Assembly: GCF_003259365.1 (NCBI RefSeq)
Contig: NZ_QLLY01000004.1
Location: 529,533 to 593,532, forward strand
Origin: Streptomyces sp. PsTaAH-137
GTDB lineage: Bacteria > Actinomycetota > Actinomycetes > Streptomycetales > Streptomycetaceae
DNA length: 64,000 nucleotides
Direction: 5' to 3'
Below the pieces are notes generated by a model. That model did not search any database. It worked only from the letters and a program-made list of their open reading frames with translations, and was not told the origin of the DNA. Of this stretch, positions 61,655 to 64,000 are shown one piece after another; the first letter of the stretch is position 1, and every line of letters starts with the position of its first letter. The translations under genes and the position numbers were made by a program.

Positions 61655-63765
61655 CGACCACCATGACCACCACGACCGATCCGACGGTCGCCGACGCGAA
61701 CACGGGTACGGGCCGGCAGCCCGGTGGCCACGGCCGGCCACGGGACCGGTTCCTGACGCGGGTGTGGCGCGGGCGGCCGGGGGACGCGCGCTGGGTGCGC
61801 CCCGCCTTCCTCGGGCTGCTCCTCCTCATCGGCCTCGCCTACCTCTGGAACCTCTCCGCCTCCGGTTACGCCAACTCCTTCTACTCGGCGGCCGTCCAGG
61901 CGGGCAGCGAGAGCTGGAAGGCGTTCTTCTTCGGCTCGTCCGACGCTGCGAACGCCATCACCGTCGACAAGCCCCCGGCCGCCCTGTGGCCGATGGCCCT
62001 CTCCGTCCGCCTCTTCGGCCTCAGCTCGTGGGCGATCCTCGTCCCCGAGGTGCTCATGGGCGTCGCCACGGCGGGTGTGCTCTACGCGGCCGTGCGCCGC
62101 CGGTTCAGTGCCGCCGCGGGCCTGATCACCATGGCCGTGTTCGCGACGGTGCCGGTCGCCGCGCTGATGTTCCGGTTCAACAACCCGGACGCGATCCTCG
62201 CGCTGCTCATGACCGTCACGGTCTACTGCGTGCTGCGCGCGATGGAGCGGGGCCGCACCAAGTGGCTGGTCTGGGCGGGCGTGGCCGTCGGTCTCGCCTT
62301 CCTCGCCAAGACGCTCCAGGCCTTCCTGATCCTGCCGCCGCTGGCCCTCCTCTACGGGGTCTTCGGCCCGGCCCGGCTGCGCAGGCGGCTCGGTCAGCTG
62401 GTCCTCGCCGGGCTCGCGATGGTCGTCGCCGGGGGCTGGTGGGTGGCGGTCGTCGAACTGTGGCCCGCCTCCTCACGCCCGTACATCGGCGGCTCCCAGA
62501 ACAACTCGTTCCTCGAACTCACCTTCGGCTACAACGGACTCGGCCGCATCAACGGCGACGAGACCGGCAGCGTGGGCGGCGGTGGCGGCGGTACCGGCAC
62601 CGGGCAGTGGGGCGAGACCGGGCTCGGCCGGATGTTCAACTCCGAGATCGGCAGCCAGATCTCGTGGCTGCTGCCCGCCGCGCTGATCCTGCTCGTCGCC
62701 GGGACCGTGCTGACCTGGAAGGCCAAGCGGACCGACACGGCACGCGCCGCGTTCCTCGCGTGGGGCGGCTCGCTGGTCATGACCGCGCTGGTCTTCAGCT
62801 TCATGGCCGGCATCTTCCACCAGTACTACACGGTGGCCCTCGCTCCCTATCTCGCGGCCGTCGTCGGTATGGGCGCCACCGTGCTGTGGGAGGAGCGGTC
62901 CCGGATCGGCTGGTCCGTGACGCTGGGCGCGGCCGTGGCCGTCACGGCCGTCTGGGGGTACGTGCTGCTCGGCCGGACGCCCGACTATCTGCCGTGGCTG
63001 CGCTGGGCCGTGCTGATCGCCGGTCTCGTGGCGGGACTGGGTCTCGCGCTCGCCGGGCGGCTCGACCGTCGGCTCGCGCTCGCCGCGGCCGGTCTGGGGC
63101 TTGCCGCGTCGCTGGCCGGGCCGACCGCGTACACCGTCTCCACGCTGAACACCGGGCACTCCGGGTCGATCGTCACGGCCGGGCCTTCGGGGGCCAGTGC
63201 GATGGGGTTCGGCGGGGGTGGTGGTGGCGGTGGCGGTGGCCAGGGTGGTCCCCAGGGTGGCGGTCCCGGTGGTGGCGGCCAGGGCGGGCCCGGTGGGACC
63301 GGTGGTCAGATGGGGCAGCCTCCTACCGGTGGTGCCGGTCAGAAGCAGGGTGGCGCCATGCCCGGTATGGGGGAACGCGGTGCCGGGGGCGGTGGCGGTG
63401 GCGGTATGGGCGGGCTGCTCAACGGTGCCGAGGTCAGCTCCAAGGCCAAGAAGCTCCTGGAGAAGAACGCCTCGGACTACACCTGGGTCGCCGCCACGGT
63501 CGGCTCCCAGAACCAGGCCAGCTACCAACTGGCCACCGGTGACCCGGTGATGGCGATCGGCGGGTTCAACGGTACCGATCCGTCTCCGACGCTGGCCCAG
63601 TTCAAGCAGTACGTCGCCGATGGGAAGATCCATTACTTCATCGGGGGCATGAGCGGGGCGAGTTCCGGTTCGGCGTCGAAGATCACGAAGTGGGTGGAGG
63701 CCCACTTCGAGAAGGTGACCGTGGGATCGTCGACCTTCTACGACCTGACACAACCGAAGAGCTAA
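61651..63765 (+). CDS. GT39/ArnT-like membrane glycosyltransferase with Gly-rich insert
   Basis: This 704-aa protein has a catalytic N-terminus near NAITVDKPPAALWPMALSVR (first extracytoplasmic loop), about ten membrane helices, then a long Gly-rich loop (about residues 515-590) and a conserved extracytoplasmic domain (ASDYTWVAATVGSQNQAS ... YFIGGMSGASSG). It would transfer sugar from polyprenyl phosphate to extracytoplasmic acceptors. Coupled to the GT2-GtrA gene, so donor synthesis and use are probably linked. Confidence 0.88.
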   Translation: MTTTMTTTTDPTVADANTGTGRQPGGHGRPRDRFLTRVWRGRPGDARWVRPAFLGLLLLIGLAYLWNLSASGYANSFYSAAVQAGSESWKAFFFGSSDAANAITVDKPPAALWPMALSVRLFGLSSWAILVPEVLMGVATAGVLYAAVRRRFSAAAGLITMAVFATVPVAALMFRFNNPDAILALLMTVTVYCVLRAMERGRTKWLVWAGVAVGLAFLAKTLQAFLILPPLALLYGVFGPARLRRRLGQLVLAGLAMVVAGGWWVAVVELWPASSRPYIGGSQNNSFLELTFGYNGLGRINGDETGSVGGGGGGTGTGQWGETGLGRMFNSEIGSQISWLLPAALILLVAGTVLTWKAKRTDTARAAFLAWGGSLVMTALVFSFMAGIFHQYYTVALAPYLAAVVGMGATVLWEERSRIGWSVTLGAAVAVTAVWGYVLLGRTPDYLPWLRWAVLIAGLVAGLGLALAGRLDRRLALAAAGLGLAASLAGPTAYTVSTLNTGHSGSIVTAGPSGASAMGFGGGGGGGGGGQGGPQGGGPGGGGQGGPGGTGGQMGQPPTGGAGQKQGGAMPGMGERGAGGGGGGGMGGLLNGAEVSSKAKKLLEKNASDYTWVAATVGSQNQASYQLATGDPVMAIGGFNGTDPSPTLAQFKQYVADGKIHYFIGGMSGASSGSASKITKWVEAHFEKVTVGSSTFYDLTQPKS

Positions 63766-64000
63766 TCCCTTCCGGGGGGGCGGGGTTTCCGGGGTCGTCG
63801 CCCGGGTGCGGCTCCCGTCGTGGCCGGTCGCGCAGTTCCCCGCGCCCCTGAAGGCATGCGCTGCGCGCAGCCTTCCCCTGATGAGATGCCGCACGAAGTG
63901 CGCATCTCAGGGGCGCGGGGAACTGCGCGACCAGCCACGACGGTGGCGCGGGTGAAAGACGGCTCAGGGGCGCGGGGAACTGCGCGACCAGCCACGACGG
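63766..64000. repeat. Three copies of a 37-bp intergenic repeat
   Basis: Direct copies at 63907-63943 and 63964-64000, and an inverted copy with one mismatch at 63815-63851. The core is GGGGCGCGGGGAACTGCGCG. A shortened piece (TCAGGGGCGCGGGG) lies before tRNA-Ser at about 9487. The pair of inverted copies can form a long hairpin and may terminate the glycosyltransferase operon. Confidence 0.85.

Noticed and set aside
62570..63420. Frameshift or sequencing artefact in the Gly-rich part of the GT39 gene
   Set aside because: The frame stays open with a conserved C-terminal domain after the Gly-rich loop, so the repeat is coding.

Overview
This is a high-GC actinobacterial chromosome segment, almost certainly Streptomyces. 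The evidence is dense GTG/ATG starts with ATGA overlaps, SpoIIE-type PP2C phosphatase, SigE-family sigma factor, subtilisin-inhibitor-like protein, DUF2637/SpdB spread proteins and pSAM2/SLP1-type integrative elements. A perfect 16-bp ParB site (parS consensus) at 35487-35502 suggests the origin-proximal core of the chromosome rather than the arms.

Layout. (1) 1-9582, core genes: truncated Xaa-Pro aminopeptidase, PP2C phosphatase, prim-pol-like protein, secreted protein, SEC-C protein (DUF5926), anti-sigma-type ATPase, glycerophosphodiesterase, membrane-anchored HtrA-like protease, tRNA-Ser(UGA). (2) 9527-24364, AICE1 (about 14.8 kb), integrated in the 3' half of tRNA-Ser(UGA) and bounded by 57-bp identical direct repeats. 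It carries integrase/excisionase, a prim-pol plus DUF3631 replication module (SLP1-like, RepPP class), a C5-methyltransferase, an FtsK-like transfer ATPase, a long leftward transfer/spread operon including a Pycsar-effector-type membrane protein, a divergent GntR-GNAT pair, and an XRE-ImmA plus unknown-protein cassette. (3) 24365-40641, core genes: STAS protein, another prim-pol, small secreted protein, and a tightly coupled five-gene operon that closely matches the layout of the cholesterol side-chain (igr) operon (two acyl-CoA dehydrogenases, MaoC-DUF35, MaoC, Ltp2-like aldolase). These are followed by a DUF1906 glycosidase-like protein, a SigE-family sigma factor, an acyl-CoA ligase, parS, a 1289-aa degenerate sensor-kinase-like protein, an SSI inhibitor, tRNA-Ser(GCU) and tRNA-Arg(ACG). 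(4) 40600-53620, AICE2 (about 13 kb), in tRNA-Arg(ACG) with 45-bp repeats. It carries integrase/excisionase, a RepSA rolling-circle-type initiator (pSAM2-like), a second C5-methyltransferase, a GGDEF protein, many tiny transfer/spread genes, an FtsK-like TraB-type ATPase, a SCO3933-like regulator, GntR-GNAT, and AT-richer cargo. (5) 53625-64000, core genes: hydrolase, VOC protein, DUF2797, monooxygenase-like protein plus amidohydrolase, and an OmpR-type two-component system translationally coupled to (or abutting) two membrane glycosyltransferases.

How it works together. Both elements share one logic. A GntR regulator (KorSA-like) sits divergent to a long leftward operon, with palindromic operators between them, and a GNAT gene follows the GntR gene. 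The leftward operon encodes spread proteins, the DNA translocase, methyltransferase and replication functions, ending (AICE2) or nearly ending (AICE1) in xis-int beside the tRNA. Each element also brings its own intrinsic terminator just 3' of the tRNA it occupies. The most unusual signals are the Pycsar-type effector without a visible cyclase, the GGDEF gene bracketed by a duplicated roughly 83-bp hairpin spacer, the XRE-ImmA pair, paired orphan methyltransferases, and an approximately 150-nt inverted repeat beside low-GC membrane cargo.
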